IMG/VR virus record: IMGVR_UViG_3300044970_001982
Span: 45,101-109,100 of that record
Strand: one strand, 5' to 3'
Source of the DNA: a virus
DNA: 64,000 bases
In this document: piece after piece, positions 46,096 to 55,263 of the stretch
Position numbering within the stretch: position 1 is the first letter of the stretch
How the letters are laid out: the number at the start of each line of letters is the position of its first letter
Position numbers and translations under genes: made by a program
The notes under the pieces: generated by a model
What the model saw: the letters and a program-made list of their open reading frames with translations, nothing else
The model's database searches: none
Told to the model about the DNA's origin: nothing

Positions 46096-47691
46096 TTATG
46101 CTCCGGGTCCTGCTGCTAAACTAAAGTTTACCCTCTTTAATCCAAGAGAAGAAATTAGTTCAATTTCAAATATTAATTTTCCTGAATTTATTTCACTAGT
46201 GTCTATTCCAAGTGAAAAATCTATAATTATATTTTTATTCTTTAAACTCAATAAGAATAGTTTAGTGTCAGAAATTATTCTGTCATAATTAATCATGTCA
46301 AAATTTGACAAACATATACCTTTTACTTCACTAACGACTAAAGAAACTAATCTCATCTGCGCAGTTTTTGAAAAAACAGAATCTGGACTAGCCATTGTGT
46401 ATTCATTGGTTAAATATACTTCAAATGGAACTGCTCTTCTTGTCTTCTTTCCTCTGTATAGAGTATTGATACCAAGCTGTTCTAATTGCTCATACTCTGA
46501 GAAAGTTAAATCAGCTCCATATAAAGACATTGCTCCGGGAATTCTTGTTCTTATTAAAGACTTATTTAAGCTTGCTGATGCTAACATTCCAGCAACAGCG
46601 GTAGCAGCAGTTGAGGTATAACTAACCTTAAGTTGAGGATGCTGAAAAACAAGTTCTCCATAAACTGGAATAACATATCTTCCTTTATCAGAAATTATTT
46701 GAGTACCGTAAGCGTACTGAGTGAGTTTATCTGTAAAAATATAATCTTCTTTTAAAAGATCTATATCTGATGATTTTATTCCGTTTGAACGAGAGCCAAT
46801 AATTCCCATCTGAACATTTCCTGTTGTATTATGAAAATTATTTAGATAATCTGCTAACTGTATAATAAAATCAACATCTCCAGTATTTATAATAGACGTT
46901 TCTAGTGGAACTATTATGTCTATAAAATCTAAATTAATAATAGATTCATAGGTTTCTGCTAACCGATCATAATATCTCTCGTAAAAGTTTTGAGAACTGG
47001 GGGTTGCATCATTTAAACTAAATAAAGTTGTTTCTATTAATCGATTATCGTATTTATCTACATACTCTATCATTGGCGCAGCAGCGCATATCATAATGTC
47101 TCTAGCTCCACAAGAGTATGCGTCTAATACACCTCTTAATAATGGACTATTAATATTTCCATTTAACAGATCAATTGCGTGCTGAATGGAATTTATTTTT
47201 ACTGGAAAATTTAATTCTATTCCATCTGCGTGGCCTACTAAAAGTATCGTATTTGTATTAGATCTATTTAATTGCTCATATGTTGGATTATAATTTATAA
47301 TACCAGATTTAGGAGCAACAACTGAAGTTGGAGATAATGAAGATGTTCCAGCTTTTACCTGAAAAGGTGAGGCTACATTAATTGTTTGTACCTCAGAAGA
47401 TGTTCTTGCTATTACTGAATATTTATATTCAAATAAACTTTGAGGAACTGTGTAATGAAAAGTATATTCTCCAGCAGAAATTCGTTCTATTCTATTTCCA
47501 GTTTCTTCTGGATCCTGATTCAAAAGAGAGTATGGCCCATCTATTAGTGCGCCACCTGCGGACTCACCTCTCAAAACATATACTACTACATCTACTGGGG
47601 TAGCTAATCCTGCTGGATCGTATATACTTCCATCATAATCTGTAAATATGAATTTGAACTGAGCGGATTGTCCCTTAGTTAAAACTAACAT
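46096..47691 (-). CDS. Second sheath-fold protein with N-terminal Ig-like domain
   Basis: A 531-residue protein; I start it at the ATG at 47691 (AGAGAAG just upstream, two bases after the previous stop) rather than the TTG at 47715. Residues about 1-110 form an Ig-like domain related to that of the connector gene at 48057-48944. The rest reads like a sheath protein: NTILLVGHADGIELNFPVKI, GVLDAYSCGARDIMICAAAP, AVAGMLASASLNKSLIRTR, LEQLGINTLYRGKKTRRAVP and a C-terminal beta strand (KLIFEIELISSLGLKRVNFS). It lies in the neck region ahead of the main sheath. It may be a sheath-terminating ring or a neck disc; a second sheath isoform is another option. Confidence 0.68.
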   Translation of the reverse strand: MLVLTKGQSAQFKFIFTDYDGSIYDPAGLATPVDVVVYVLRGESAGGALIDGPYSLLNQDPEETGNRIERISAGEYTFHYTVPQSLFEYKYSVIARTSSEVQTINVASPFQVKAGTSSLSPTSVVAPKSGIINYNPTYEQLNRSNTNTILLVGHADGIELNFPVKINSIQHAIDLLNGNINSPLLRGVLDAYSCGARDIMICAAAPMIEYVDKYDNRLIETTLFSLNDATPSSQNFYERYYDRLAETYESIINLDFIDIIVPLETSIINTGDVDFIIQLADYLNNFHNTTGNVQMGIIGSRSNGIKSSDIDLLKEDYIFTDKLTQYAYGTQIISDKGRYVIPVYGELVFQHPQLKVSYTSTAATAVAGMLASASLNKSLIRTRIPGAMSLYGADLTFSEYEQLEQLGINTLYRGKKTRRAVPFEVYLTNEYTMASPDSVFSKTAQMRLVSLVVSEVKGICLSNFDMINYDRIISDTKLFLLSLKNKNIIIDFSLGIDTSEINSGKLIFEIELISSLGLKRVNFSLAAGPGA

Positions 47692-47692
47692 A

Positions 47693-48064
47693 TTACTTCT
47701 CTCTTGTAGCGCCAACTACCCAATAATTAATTTTCCCCTGACGACCCCTTACTGCTGTAACTGCGTCTATTCTAAATAAGGTGTAATTCTTAGATGCTTT
47801 TAAGGAGAAGTTTTCGTATATTCTATCTCCTTCTTTGGGATATATGTGATCCTCAAAATAATAAACGGCGTCATAATTAGTGTAAAGACCTTCTGGAAAT
47901 TCTTGAGAAGCGTTGGCGTTTGATGTTCCTGATTGACCTACCTGTCTGGTGGTCACTCTTTCAAATTGATTAGCGTGGTTGCCATTAGCCAATATTCTTT
48001 GAACATAAACGTCATGACCCCATTCACGAAGTATTTTCTTAAATGATCTTCTAATATCAATCAT
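47693..48064 (-). CDS. Neck/head-closure candidate protein
   Basis: A 123-residue protein with start at the ATG at 48064, which overlaps the preceding gene's TGA by eight bases; the longer frame from 48100 would add 12 residues entirely inside the upstream gene. The sequence opens MIDIRRSFKKILREWGHDVY, then has strands around YYFEDHIYPKEGDRIYE and YTLFRIDAVTAVRGRQGKIN, and ends WVVGATREK. The helix-then-small-barrel layout fits head-completion (stopper) proteins that sit between connector and tail terminator. The gene order connector - this gene - sheath-like - terminator supports that. Confidence in the exact role is moderate. Confidence 0.58.
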   Translation of the reverse strand: MIDIRRSFKKILREWGHDVYVQRILANGNHANQFERVTTRQVGQSGTSNANASQEFPEGLYTNYDAVYYFEDHIYPKEGDRIYENFSLKASKNYTLFRIDAVTAVRGRQGKINYWVVGATREK

Positions 48065-48944
48065 ACTTCTTGAACCCTCTCTTAGGCATCGGGTCATCAT
48101 TTAGTGATGTTGTTGTTCCATTCGGATCGTAAAGTTCTCTTCCGGAAGGATAAACAATTTTATCATTTAGTTTGCTATCATAAATAGAAAGTCCTGGAAG
48201 ACTCTTAGGTTGAAAGCCTTTTGGACCGACCTTACCTGCTAATATTTCTTTTCTCAATGATGCCGCTATTTGACACCAGGTTGTGGCATTGTCTCTTGTT
48301 ACCTTATTTCTTGGCATTGATCTATTCATGATCGATAGATCACCCAATCTTACTGATACTTCGTCATCTCCACCAAATCCATATGTTCTACTTAATTCAC
48401 ATGCAGTAGCAGCTTTGATGTATTCTAAAACTGTAAAAGATAGGTTACTTCCATCTTCTTCATCTAACAGATTATATAAAGCCTTAACTTCATTAGAATA
48501 ATTGTGTATTATCTCTCCTATTTCAAGCAGGGAGGCATCCGGAAAATAAGGAATGAGCGACTCTGGATCAAGGTATAGTGGATCAACGTCAGGCGCAAAA
48601 GCTATAATTTCTTCTGTTTTTAATATAACTGTTGGCTTAAATTCTTCTTCTAAAGAAGAAACATATAATTTTTGCTGAACTATTACATTATTTCCAGAAT
48701 CTAATGTCCCAGTAAATTTTACACTGTATGTATCAGCTGATGTTGGCGTATAATCATAGTACCATACAGATGGTGTTAATTCTTCCGCGCTTTCAGATAT
48801 AAGCTGGTTATTGTCAGAGTCATATATCTTAACATTTACAGCGGCTGGATATATATCAACTTGTTCGCCAGTTGTGGGATCTGTATCTACAAACTTAACC
48901 CGAATTCTTACTGTATCATTAACCAATATTTTTTCTGTAGACAT
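48057..48944 (-). CDS. Head-tail connector candidate with N-terminal Ig-like domain
   Basis: A 295-residue protein. Residues about 1-95 form an Ig-like sandwich (ILVNDTVRIRVKFVD, VNVKIYDSDNNQLI, YSVKFTGTLDSGNNVIVQQK) related to the start of the second sheath-like protein. Residues about 115-240 are helical (LLEIGEIIHNYSNEVKALYN, YIKAATACELSRTYGFGG, CQIAASLRKEILAG), as in connector proteins that dock on the portal. The C-terminal 50 residues are Pro/Gly/Asn-rich and probably extended. AGAGG lies just before the ATG. The connector role is inferred from helical pattern and position between head and neck genes. Confidence 0.55.
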   Translation of the reverse strand: MSTEKILVNDTVRIRVKFVDTDPTTGEQVDIYPAAVNVKIYDSDNNQLISESAEELTPSVWYYDYTPTSADTYSVKFTGTLDSGNNVIVQQKLYVSSLEEEFKPTVILKTEEIIAFAPDVDPLYLDPESLIPYFPDASLLEIGEIIHNYSNEVKALYNLLDEEDGSNLSFTVLEYIKAATACELSRTYGFGGDDEVSVRLGDLSIMNRSMPRNKVTRDNATTWCQIAASLRKEILAGKVGPKGFQPKSLPGLSIYDSKLNDKIVYPSGRELYDPNGTTTSLNDDPMPKRGFKKYD

Positions 48945-48958
48945 ATTTAACCTCTATC

Positions 48959-49336
48959 TTAAGCAGTTGGTATTATAGTAACGTCTACAGTGCCAGCTGA
49001 ATTTTCACTTAAAATAATTGTCTCTGCTTGAGATATAGCAAACGCGTCATCTTCCAAGACATTGAATACAATAAAACCCTCTTGATTATTTAATGTACTA
49101 AAACTCATTGATGAAGTTGAATTAGTGATATCAACTAATCCAGTAGAGGAAACTATATTGTGAGTACTTACAAATACAAGTGTAGAATTAATACTTTCTG
49201 GAGATATTAATAATACACCTAATATTTTAGGATTATTAAGTACAGCTGTTGGGCCGAATGATTCTGGAGCTACTACCCTTATTCCATTATATTGGAAATA
49301 AGGTTCATTATAATTAATTTCTCCATTATAAATCAT
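48959..49336 (-). CDS. Small beta-rich structural protein, unknown
   Basis: A 125-residue protein I do not recognise. It is beta-rich and low in charge, with strands such as PKILGVLLISPESINSTLVFV, shortened here to its core GVLLISPES, and EGFIVFNVLEDDAFAIS. It ends VDVTIIPTA. It lies between the long fibre gene and the connector candidate, 15 bases downstream of the fibre stop. Composition resembles small head- or fibre-associated proteins of phages. The frame is well spaced and no competing frame exists. Confidence 0.6.
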   Translation of the reverse strand: MIYNGEINYNEPYFQYNGIRVVAPESFGPTAVLNNPKILGVLLISPESINSTLVFVSTHNIVSSTGLVDITNSTSSMSFSTLNNQEGFIVFNVLEDDAFAISQAETIILSENSAGTVDVTIIPTA

Positions 49337-49351
49337 CTAAGTATCTCTCTA

Positions 49352-51709
49352 TTAGAAAGAACCGCCATCTATTGTAACGTTATCTATGCTTCCACCAGTA
49401 ATAGACACATTGTTTGAATTTTGTGTAGCTATTGTTCCCAAACCTAATGTTGTTCTAGCTGTCGAAGCATCAGCGTCATCTACTAGTGACCGACCAAAGG
49501 AGGTAAATGTGGCAAGAGCTGCTGTTCCACTTCCAGTGAAGTATGGCAATTTATCAGTTGCCGATGCAAGACCTGCTATTGCAGCAAGCTCTGCATCGTA
49601 AGCCTGAACATCTGTTCCGATTACCAAACCTAGATTTGATCTAGCTGTTGATGCGTCTGTTGCTCCGGTTCCACCATTTGCTATAGCAATGGTTGTACCA
49701 TTCCATGTACCAGTAGTAATTGTACCCAGTGTCGTGATACTTGACTGTCCAGCGTATGTTGATGCAATATCTATTGCGTCTGATGTAACGCTTATTCTAT
49801 CTGAGGTACCACCAATTGCAATAACACCATTTGAAAATGTTAAACCATTTCCAGCTATTGTGCTATTTACCTGAAGTTCATCTGAAGTTATAAGTAGTCC
49901 ACTATTAGATGCTAGATTAATATTAAAGGTAGAACCATCTAATACTAATCCGCTTCCAGGAAGGTATGTTCCTGCACCAGAGAACTGAATCCAGTTTACT
50001 GCGTCTGTTCCAACAGTTCCAACTTCGTCTGCAGTAACCCAGCCAGTATTACCATAATTATCTCCGCTATCAACGAAAACAAAGTCTCCACCAGCAATTT
50101 CTGCTGCTGTATCAAAGTCAGTAGCTCTTGTTAATACTGTACCGCCTGTTGCCCATGTGTAAATACCGTTATGAGCTGCAGTTGCTTGATTCTTAACTAG
50201 GATTCTGTCTCCATTTTGGAGGTTATAGTTATCAAGTGCAGTTAATGCTGTACCTAGAGTAAGAGTAGCTCCAACTCCATCGGTTCCATTGCTATATGTA
50301 ACAGAGCCACCAGTTATGCTGGCTAAAGTAGCTCCAGTTGCTGCCTTAACGGTGGCATGAATGTGTAGTCCTTGAGTAGCTGAATCTACATAAGCTTTTG
50401 TTGCAGCGTCTTGTGGATTTTCTGGATTTGCAAGATTTTCTATTCTTGCACTATTAACAGAAATGTGACCTGTTCCGTTTGGATCTAATGAAATTCCACC
50501 GTTTGTATCTGTTGCAGAAATTGTATTTCCATCTATTCTAATATTATCAACATCTAGCTGCTGTAGTCCAGCTAAAGTGTTGCTAGTAGCTCCAAGTGCT
50601 GTTGAAGTTGTACCAATTGTTATAGATGAATTTGTAAGTGAACCATTTCCAATATTTGTAATTGTGTTATTTGAACCACTAATTGTCTTATTAGTTAATG
50701 TATCAGTTGTTGCTTTACCGACGAGAGTGTCAGTTGCAGCAGGTAATGTTAGAATTCCTGATGCGGTTGCACTAGCAATAACATTGGTTGTTCCAGATGT
50801 AGAACCAGTGAAGTACATACCAGTACCAGTGGTATAAAGGTTTGTAATGGTTGGACTGGATGAAAGGACTACATTAGCGCCAGAACCAACATATGAAGTA
50901 ATAGAGTTACCTTGAATCTGAAAAACGTTTCCAGTTCCTGTGGCTACATCTATAGTTTTATTTGTTAAAGTTTGAGTACCAGTTAAAGTGGCTACAGTGC
51001 TATCGATATTTACTGTAATCGTATTATTTGTTACAGCTGTATCGATACCAGTTCCACCAGTAAATGTTAGAGTATCTGTGCCTAAAGCGACAGAATCAGC
51101 TGTACCACTATCTGCACCAACAGTTAATGAGGTTGATATAGATGCTGTTCCAGCTGCTGTTAAGCGGCCCTGTGCATCTACTGTAAAAGTTGGAATTTCT
51201 GTGGCTGAACCATAAGAGCCAGCAGTAACACTGGTATTGTCCAGGTTAATTGTTAGTGTATTTGTATTACTAGCAACAGAAGAAAGACCTGTTCCACCTG
51301 AAATTGTTACTGTCTCTGCATCTACAATTTCTTGTGAACTTCCAGAATCTCCAGCTAAAGTAAAGCTATACGATGCAGTAGTCACTGCACTGTCTACATA
51401 GGCTGTAGTAGCAACTTTTGTACTATTATCTCCTGCTGTTTGTGTTGATGCTGTTGCGCTTGAACCAAGTGCAACAGTTCCAGAGAATGTTTTATTACCA
51501 CTGATTGTCTGTTCTGTAGAAAGAGTGGCGAATGCACCAGAACCAGCTATAGCTTCAACGGTCGAAGCGGTACCTCCAGCACCACCTGTTCCTTTTCCAT
51601 AATAAAGTGTATTATCAACTTCATTAAACGCCAGTTCTGCGTTTTCTAGACTACTAGGTGCACCAGATGAACCAGACGCCCTTCTTTTAATTCTAATTGT
51701 ATTAGCCAT
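49352..51709 (-). CDS. Tail or head fibre protein
   Basis: A 785-residue fibre. The N-terminus ([20 protein letters not shown] followed by [20 protein letters not shown]) is the attachment domain seen in many phage fibres and tropism determinants. The shaft is Gly/Thr/Ser/Ala-rich with repeats of the form TLTNKTI and GGTGI, typical of trimeric beta-spiral fibres. The C-terminal region has [20 protein letters not shown] and [14 protein letters not shown], motifs common near fibre ends. The last residues are TIDGGSF; the next gene downstream in coordinate order (51712) ends LVDGGNF. There is no transmembrane or catalytic motif. It lies in the head-neck region rather than beside the baseplate, so it could be a head or neck fibre. 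Confidence 0.8.
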   Translation of the reverse strand: MANTIRIKRRASGSSGAPSSLENAELAFNEVDNTLYYGKGTGGAGGTASTVEAIAGSGAFATLSTEQTISGNKTFSGTVALGSSATASTQTAGDNSTKVATTAYVDSAVTTASYSFTLAGDSGSSQEIVDAETVTISGGTGLSSVASNTNTLTINLDNTSVTAGSYGSATEIPTFTVDAQGRLTAAGTASISTSLTVGADSGTADSVALGTDTLTFTGGTGIDTAVTNNTITVNIDSTVATLTGTQTLTNKTIDVATGTGNVFQIQGNSITSYVGSGANVVLSSSPTITNLYTTGTGMYFTGSTSGTTNVIASATASGILTLPAATDTLVGKATTDTLTNKTISGSNNTITNIGNGSLTNSSITIGTTSTALGATSNTLAGLQQLDVDNIRIDGNTISATDTNGGISLDPNGTGHISVNSARIENLANPENPQDAATKAYVDSATQGLHIHATVKAATGATLASITGGSVTYSNGTDGVGATLTLGTALTALDNYNLQNGDRILVKNQATAAHNGIYTWATGGTVLTRATDFDTAAEIAGGDFVFVDSGDNYGNTGWVTADEVGTVGTDAVNWIQFSGAGTYLPGSGLVLDGSTFNINLASNSGLLITSDELQVNSTIAGNGLTFSNGVIAIGGTSDRISVTSDAIDIASTYAGQSSITTLGTITTGTWNGTTIAIANGGTGATDASTARSNLGLVIGTDVQAYDAELAAIAGLASATDKLPYFTGSGTAALATFTSFGRSLVDDADASTARTTLGLGTIATQNSNNVSITGGSIDNVTIDGGSF

Positions 51710-51711
51710 TT

Positions 51712-52050
51712 TTAAAAGTTTCCTCCATCTACAAGATTTTCTTCGCTATAATTAACCCATGCAGTGCCGTTATAGCGTAAAACATCGCCACTAGCAGCTA
51801 AACCTATAGTAACATCTGTTAAACCATTTAAAACAGATTGATCATCTATTGCTGATTCTACTGCTATTATTCTATCTTTTACAGTTAAATGAGATCCAGC
51901 TGGCGATAAACCGAGAACCGTTTGTATTGCCTCAACAGCGTCGTTTAAGTCGGTGTGCTGTTGATGATGTGGAACTGAGACAGAATTTAGCTTATCTGTT
52001 GCAGTTGGATTAACAAAATTGTCCAAGGATGCAGGATACTGTGTAGACAT
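51712..52050 (-). CDS. Small fibre-associated protein
   Basis: A 112-residue protein with a helical core ([20 protein letters not shown] and [15 protein letters not shown]) that is widespread in phage fibre and fibre-connector proteins, followed by a strand segment [20 protein letters not shown] and the end NF. The YNGTAWVN part resembles the tandem YDGSSW repeats at the N-terminus of the fibronectin-like fibre at 61335-63224. It directly precedes the long fibre gene, three bases apart, so the two are likely made and used together, perhaps as fibre and fibre adaptor. Confidence 0.68.
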   Translation of the reverse strand: MSTQYPASLDNFVNPTATDKLNSVSVPHHQQHTDLNDAVEAIQTVLGLSPAGSHLTVKDRIIAVESAIDDQSVLNGLTDVTIGLAASGDVLRYNGTAWVNYSEENLVDGGNF

Positions 52051-52058
52051 ATTTATTC

Positions 52059-52469
52059 CTATAGTGTAAATATTTTATTAATTGCATTACTCCAGTTTAT
52101 AGTAATTGATATTGCTGAAGAACTAGATGAAACTGGTAAACCATCTGCTGTATCTATATAAGCTATTAATCTGGATGTAGATGCTACTCCAGTGTCTTTA
52201 AATAAAACTACATAATTAAAACCACTTGTGCCATAATCTTCTATGGTAATATTATCCGCGTCGAAAATACCGTTTGCGGTAGTTTTATCTACTAATGCGC
52301 TGCTAGTTGCAGCTATATTACTAGATCCTATGTCAGATAAAAATTGATGCGCTTCCAAATCAACAGTGTAACTATTTTTTACTAAACATACTTTTAATGT
52401 ATCATCAGTTAAGTCTAATAAGCCTTCTAAAAAGGCTTCCTTAGCTTTTTTGTATAGTGAATTAGCCAT
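52059..52469 (-). CDS. Conserved phage structural protein of unknown function
   Basis: A 136-residue protein with a pattern found in many tailed phages: an N-terminal helix (MANSLYKKAKEAFLEGLLDL), TDDTLKVCLVKNSYTVD, HQFLSDIGSS, a strand with VVLFKDTGVASTSRLIAYID and the end INWSNAINKIFTL. Members of this group are usually encoded beside fibre or head-decoration genes and are found in virions; no enzymatic activity is known to me. The ATG shares an A with the TAA of the upstream gene, so it is coupled to it. Confidence 0.7.
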   Translation of the reverse strand: MANSLYKKAKEAFLEGLLDLTDDTLKVCLVKNSYTVDLEAHQFLSDIGSSNIAATSSALVDKTTANGIFDADNITIEDYGTSGFNYVVLFKDTGVASTSRLIAYIDTADGLPVSSSSSAISITINWSNAINKIFTL

Positions 52470-53242
52470 TAAATACCTACTTCAGCGGAAACTATTACTC
52501 TGTATTTATATCCTGTTTCAAAGTATTCTTTATCTTCGGTGTAATAAACAGGTGTTGCATCTGTTGATGGAAAGTCAACGTAAACATCTGGTTTCCAAGA
52601 GTGTAGCGAGATTTGCGCATTAACACTTTCCCATCTAGATGGCGTCTTTTGGATTTTTTTCCTCTGAGCCTTAAAGTATTTAGATGTTAGAAAGTTTGAT
52701 GCCGGACGTGAACTGAATGTTATTGTCACTCTACCATTGTTTTCATCATTGTTAAGATAAAAATCTCCACTAGTAGGATTTGTTGACTCTATATAGAAAT
52801 TTGGATTTTTAGCTAATATTTGATATCCAGTTTCTATATCTACCCTAACAGACTTATCTTCAATTAAGACTTCATTAATAACCGTACCCTGAGTTTCTTG
52901 AAGAATTGAGGGTGTGGCAGAACTTGTCTGGCTAGTGAATGTTATTCTTTCTTCTGGAACAGTTAAACCTGATGAGTCTAATAAGTTATTTATCTTTAAA
53001 ACATAATCTGTATTTGAACTTAATACAGTGTTCCAATAAAGAGTTAATGTTCTGCTTATTTGATTATAATCAGTTAGTGTATTTATTGTTCTAAAAGGAG
53101 AAGACACCGAAACTGGAGTAGCTGTATCTGTTTGTACAGTAAAGTTAGCATTAACTAATGATGCTATTTTTATGGTTCTACCAAACTTAATGTTTACTGT
53201 ATTGATAGTTACAGTTGCATTATCAATTAAATATAGCGCCAC
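52469..53242 (-). CDS. Ig-like virion protein, unknown
   Basis: A 257-residue protein starting at GTG (GGAG eight bases upstream). Residues about 1-115 resemble an SbsA-type Ig-like domain (VTINTVNIKFGRTI, SRTLTLYWNTVL, DYVLKINNLLDSSGL). The remainder has a further beta domain ending TGYKYRVIVSAEVGI. All three of its Thr-Pro dipeptides are Ala-Thr-Pro (TATPV, SATPS, DATPV), echoing the motif of the 1521-residue baseplate protein. It is the first gene after the capsid terminator. It may be a head fibre base or decoration protein; I cannot decide. Confidence 0.6.
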   Translation of the reverse strand: MALYLIDNATVTINTVNIKFGRTIKIASLVNANFTVQTDTATPVSVSSPFRTINTLTDYNQISRTLTLYWNTVLSSNTDYVLKINNLLDSSGLTVPEERITFTSQTSSATPSILQETQGTVINEVLIEDKSVRVDIETGYQILAKNPNFYIESTNPTSGDFYLNNDENNGRVTITFSSRPASNFLTSKYFKAQRKKIQKTPSRWESVNAQISLHSWKPDVYVDFPSTDATPVYYTEDKEYFETGYKYRVIVSAEVGI

Positions 53243-53296
53243 TCAACACACTCCATAATCAAAACTATAAATAATAGTAACAAATTACTCAGATAA

Positions 53297-53334
53297 AAGC
53301 ATAGGGGACGGCAGATTTCTCATACCGTCCCCTA
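53297..53334 (-). terminator. Rho-independent terminator after the major capsid gene
   Basis: A perfect 10-bp stem TAGGGGACGG / CCGTCCCCTA (53302-53311 with 53325-53334) with a 13-base loop lies in the 134-base gap between the capsid stop (53377) and the next start (53242). On the minus strand the stem is followed by GCTTTTATC. It should end most capsid transcripts. The rest of the gap holds no gene; a TTACTATTA string (minus strand, just below 53290) could be a weak promoter for the next gene. Confidence 0.78.
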
Positions 53335-53376
53335 GCTTTAGGGCTTATTCGTAACTATAACAACCCTAAGGTTTTA

Positions 53377-54435
53377 TCAGGCTGTTTCGTTGGTAACCAT
53401 TACCTCGTAGTTACGGCTGAGTCTTACATTCTTAGCGACTGTAATACCCTCACCGTCACCCAACATAACGATGTCGTAACGCTCTTTCATCTTGAGTGAG
53501 CGGAGGTCACGGCTAGGATCATCGAACTGATCTGTGCTCATGTCATCCTTAACGAGGAGAGTACCTACCTCGTTACGATCAATCAAGAAGAGGTCTGACT
53601 TGGCTGGTGTAGCGCCACTCTTAGCGGTGAAGCTAACGAATGGTGAAACCAGTACATTTAGACCCATGGGAGCGGTTGCGTTTAATGCACCCTCTGCCGA
53701 CTGAGGACGATAACCCCAGCTAGTTCCAACAGCTGAAGCTGCACCACCAGCGTGGAAGATCGAATCCTTAAGGAAGACCGACCACATGAGGGGGTGAAGA
53801 ATGAAATCTGTTGGAATATGATTTTCAGCCATTAGAACGGCAGCCATGTCAATGATGTCATCCCAGGTGATTGTCTTGTTGGCTGCGCCATCAATGTCCA
53901 AACCTGTTGTGTCATCATATGAACCACTGTCGTTGTCGAAAACGATAGTAGCTGCATCCTTGAAGCGGCTAAGAGCAATTTGCTCCTTTAGGCGAGCCAT
54001 GGCACGGCCTGCTGCACGAACGTGCAGACCGACAATGTCCCAAAGTGAGTCAGCGATAACTTCCTCAGTGAAAGCTAACTTTACACCCTTCTTTGAAACT
54101 TTGCCTTCTACCTGCTTTGCGAAGGCGAGTGCTTGCTCTGGATATTCTTGTCCTTCTGGAATCTCTGCTGCTTGGATTGCGTTGACTGCTGGGAACTCCA
54201 AAGAACGCCCCTTACCGAGGCGAACAGTGGAAAGCAGAGGAGTCACGAGAAGTTGTGGCTCAGCTGCTTCTTTTAGCGTACGAGAGAGCACCTTGGGGAA
54301 AAGGGCAGCTGCGTCTGGCGAAGCAAATGCCTCCTTAATGGTTACTCTATTGTCTGCATCAATGTACCCGTCCTCAGTCAGTGCCGCCTCCCAAGCTGGG
54401 AGACCCGAGAGGAGCTCTTGGATTGTCTTACTCAT
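53377..54435 (-). CDS. Major capsid protein (HK97 fold)
   Basis: A 352-residue protein in the position after protease/scaffold, with an HK97-type layout: a helical N-arm (residues 1-60), VRLGKGRSLEFPAVNAIQAA leading into the E-loop, a long spine helix around SLWDIVGLHVRAAGRAMARL, the P-domain strands and AVLMAENHIPTDFILHPLMW, and a C-terminal beta segment RSLKMKERYDIVMLGDGEG. AGGAGG precedes the ATG by about 12 bases. GC is near 48% in sampled lines against roughly 30% in many neighbours, as expected from codon selection on the most abundant virion protein. A terminator follows. It contains one GATPA motif near residue 280. No extra insertion domain or cross-linking residues can be asserted. 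Confidence 0.88.
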   Translation of the reverse strand: MSKTIQELLSGLPAWEAALTEDGYIDADNRVTIKEAFASPDAAALFPKVLSRTLKEAAEPQLLVTPLLSTVRLGKGRSLEFPAVNAIQAAEIPEGQEYPEQALAFAKQVEGKVSKKGVKLAFTEEVIADSLWDIVGLHVRAAGRAMARLKEQIALSRFKDAATIVFDNDSGSYDDTTGLDIDGAANKTITWDDIIDMAAVLMAENHIPTDFILHPLMWSVFLKDSIFHAGGAASAVGTSWGYRPQSAEGALNATAPMGLNVLVSPFVSFTAKSGATPAKSDLFLIDRNEVGTLLVKDDMSTDQFDDPSRDLRSLKMKERYDIVMLGDGEGITVAKNVRLSRNYEVMVTNETA

Positions 54436-54474
54436 CTTAGGATTATTCCTCCTGTGTTATTGTTTTTGTTATTA

Positions 54475-55245
54475 TCAGAGTGTCAAATTGACGCGGAAGG
54501 CACCAATGACATGGTCTACATCTAGGTTTGCACGAATGCCAAGCTTGCCGTTGTATGTTCCACTACGGGTAAGCTCGTACACTGTCTTAAGTGCACCTGG
54601 ATCTGATGGTAGCTGCATGTAGCTAAGGAGGCCGTCATCGAAGTTTGTAGCAAACTTTTCGACTTCAACAACCTTACCAACCTGCAAGTAGGCGTATACA
54701 GCTGAGCTATTATAGAAATCAGCTGCAGCTGCTGCTACTGGGCGTCCCATGTGGTCGGCGCGAATTAACGAACCAACTGTCACGTCTGCATTAATGCCAT
54801 CCACCATTGGATACTCTACATAACCATGAGTAATGAAACCTGCACCTTGTGAGGTACCCTTATCAAAGGGTCTGTAGAGATCATATTGTGCGCAGCCGAT
54901 TGGAATCGAACGAGCTGGAACTGTGACTGTGTCATCTGAACCAGTTGTCGATGTTGGTGTAGCGCCATCAAGTGGATCCCAGCTTGGCATTACATCGCCC
55001 CAGCCCTTGCTGGATGATGTACCGTTAGCTGGTACTACTCTGGCGTCACCGTTTGAATCGGCAACCACGGAAAGAATGGTACCCTTAGGAATGACGATCT
55101 CAAAGCGATCATCTTCGCTATCCAAATACCATGTAGGAAGACCTGGGTGTGGAAGCAAGTATGCTGAGGGAGCGACGCCCTCAGAAACAACAAAACGTCC
55201 TGAACCGGTCTTGCTATGTACCTTGCGGAACTTTGCTAAACTCAT
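54475..55245 (-). CDS. Capsid-associated protein, probably decoration or stabilisation
   Basis: A 256-residue beta-rich protein between the scaffold and major capsid genes, sharing their higher GC content and so likely abundant. It contains FEIVIPKGTILSVVADSNGD, IPIGCAQYDLYRPFD, YVEYPMVDGINADVTVGSL and YAYLQVGKVVEVEKF, a strand pattern compatible with the small barrels of capsid decoration proteins. One GATPT motif occurs near residue 95. Ribosome site AAGGAGAAAT lies just upstream of the ATG. I do not recognise a named family; the capsid role is inferred from neighbours and expression signs. Confidence 0.6.
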   Translation of the reverse strand: MSLAKFRKVHSKTGSGRFVVSEGVAPSAYLLPHPGLPTWYLDSEDDRFEIVIPKGTILSVVADSNGDARVVPANGTSSSKGWGDVMPSWDPLDGATPTSTTGSDDTVTVPARSIPIGCAQYDLYRPFDKGTSQGAGFITHGYVEYPMVDGINADVTVGSLIRADHMGRPVAAAAADFYNSSAVYAYLQVGKVVEVEKFATNFDDGLLSYMQLPSDPGALKTVYELTRSGTYNGKLGIRANLDVDHVIGAFRVNLTL

Positions 55246-55263
55246 TTTATTTCTCCTTAATTA

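Noticed and set aside
53377-54435. High-GC capsid region as horizontally acquired DNA
   Set aside because: The same shift is seen in the sheath, a separate abundant protein, so codon selection explains it more simply.
53846-54622. Plus-strand frame of 258 codons opposite the capsid gene
   Set aside because: It is antisense to the well-supported capsid gene; the higher GC there makes long antisense frames likely. No family signature or neighbouring plus-strand genes.
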